Both the position numbers and the translations under genes were made by a program. Of a stretch of 64,000 bases of DNA, positions 63,326 to 64,000 are shown piece after piece. The number at the start of each line of letters is the position of its first letter. Within the stretch, counting starts at the first letter, position 1. Under the pieces are notes generated by a model. The model had not been told where the DNA came from, did no database searches, and worked only from the letters and a program-made list of their open reading frames with translations. This DNA comes from Puia dinghuensis (GTDB taxonomy: Bacteria; Bacteroidota; Bacteroidia; Chitinophagales; Chitinophagaceae), in contig JAMFSL010000169.1 of assembly GCA_026225275.1 (NCBI GenBank), forward strand, positions 26,341-90,340. The letters run 5' to 3'.

Positions 63326-63940
63326 TTACTTCTTTACGAAATCGAGCGAATCGACAATCTCCCCACAGCCGACCATCTTATTTTTATACTTAGGATTTTT
63401 ATTGCCCAGATAGGGATTGCTGATGGCTGACGTATTGCTGAGCCAGAAGGCCTCTTCAGAATCATTGAAAGCCATGGGACACTTCACGTGATAGATCGTC
63501 TCTCCGTCATAGCGAACGGTACGGATGAGATTGTATAATTCATCCGTCAGCATATTGAAGGACCGCCGCCGGGCTTCGATGCCCGTCTCGCCGGAAAAGC
63601 CTTTGGCCTCGCCGCTGATGCTGACGGCCAGACTTTCAGCGGTCAGGATAATCGAGGTATCTGCCTTCAGCTGTTTCATCGGCAGGCTATCCGCATCTGT
63701 CATCACCGCATAGGCTGCCTGATCGGCCGCCGTCGTATCCCAGTTCACGAGGGCGTCCTTCATATCAAAGTATTTACTCATCAATCCTGAAAAAGCTGTA
63801 TTGAATACACCGGTATTTTTGCCGATCCGAAGAGCCTGATCCTTGGGCTGTTGCGGCTGAGGGTTCTTATCCGATAAGAGCTTGTAGACCAGGAGGCCGG
63901 CGACGAGTAAAATAATGATCAACAAGACGAATTTCTTCAT
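63326..63940 (-). CDS. DUF3347 domain-containing membrane-anchored protein
   Basis: 204 aa from ATG 63940, which begins with an N-terminal TM or uncleaved signal segment (KKFVLLIIILLVAGLLVYKLL); the longer track ORF adds 19 residues without such a segment. The DUF3347 domain (~45-195) shows FNTAFSGLMSKYFDMKDALVNWD and the diagnostic C-terminal VKCPMAFNDSEEAFWLSN ... VGCGEIVDSLDF. DUF3347 modules also occur in heavy-metal efflux adaptor proteins. The Cys/Met/His pattern suggests metal or haem binding, but this is unproven. Convergent with the paralogue pair. Confidence 0.88.
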   Translation of the reverse strand: MKKFVLLIIILLVAGLLVYKLLSDKNPQPQQPKDQALRIGKNTGVFNTAFSGLMSKYFDMKDALVNWDTTAADQAAYAVMTDADSLPMKQLKADTSIILTAESLAVSISGEAKGFSGETGIEARRRSFNMLTDELYNLIRTVRYDGETIYHVKCPMAFNDSEEAFWLSNTSAISNPYLGNKNPKYKNKMVGCGEIVDSLDFVKK

Positions 63941-64000
63941 GAAAGAAAATTTTATCGAAGGTAAGACATAAATTTTTAGTCTAAATTTGCCTACCAATTT

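Noticed and set aside
1-64000. tRNA, rRNA, CRISPR arrays, insertion sequences or prophage
   Set aside because: I saw no T-loop/CCA-like tRNA pattern, no regularly spaced repeats, no transposase, integrase or phage structural gene in the ORF translations. A tRNA scan would be decisive for small RNAs.

Overview
The window is chromosomal DNA from a Bacteroidota bacterium, most likely of the Chitinophagaceae. The evidence is two SusC/SusD pairs, Bacteroidota-type lipoproteins, type-B ribosomal protein L31, a DUF4199 protein, a PyrC-like pseudo-dihydroorotase of a kind I know from this phylum, and many exact TAnnTTTG (-7) promoter elements in front of genes. Base composition by eye is more AT-rich over the first ~10 kb than over 14-27 kb. 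I recognised no rRNA, tRNA, CRISPR array or transposase.

Layout. (1) 1-5.7 kb: the end of a NarL-type sensor kinase, its response regulator and a SusC/SusD pair in one tight same-strand run. (2) 5.8-11 kb: a flavin-dependent oxidoreductase, a GH31 glycosidase broken by a one-base frameshift, and an NmrA-like reductase with an AraC regulator. (3) 11-13.2 kb: an OmpR-type two-component system. (4) 13.4-23.4 kb: a glycan/glycoprotein utilisation locus with a basic-secretory-protein peptidase, SusC, SusD, a DUF1735-type surface lipoprotein and, convergently, one long reading frame joining a Gfo/Idh/MocA dehydrogenase to a GH20 hexosaminidase with PA14. (5) 23.4-33.4 kb: a TPR sensor kinase, a hybrid kinase, two secreted proteins of unknown function, and a cNMP-binding kinase followed by a receiver-thioredoxin-reductase fusion. 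(6) 33.5-39.1 kb: an operon with a pseudo-dihydroorotase, DUF4199 protein, two glycosyltransferases and a HAD phosphatase, then a secreted unknown. (7) 39.2-49 kb: housekeeping (lepA, tpiA, GlmU-like protein, rpmE2, yajQ) interleaved with a radical SAM/flippase/methyltransferase operon and a pair of membrane proteins of unknown function. (8) 49-54.7 kb: a TonB-dependent receptor, lgt, bacilliredoxin and Hsp20, with a parS-like 16-mer and DnaA-box-like 9-mers in the lgt-brxA gap. (9) 54.9-64 kb: a secreted unknown, an arginine-decarboxylase-type enzyme, the thrS-infC-rpmI-rplT translation block, a tandem pair of paralogous secreted proteins and a DUF3347 protein.

How the genes work together. 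The SusC/SusD genes and hydrolases import and degrade polymers at the cell surface, and several sensor kinases sit beside them. The 33.5-38 kb and 43-46 kb clusters look like envelope glycan assembly. The most unusual features are the MocA-GH20 fusion with an internal signal peptide, the response-regulator-controlled thioredoxin-reductase homologue lacking its CxxC, the dihydroorotase homologue lacking nearly all its metal ligands, the parS-like intergenic region, and several genes whose -7 element lies only 4-10 nt before the start codon, predicting leaderless mRNAs.
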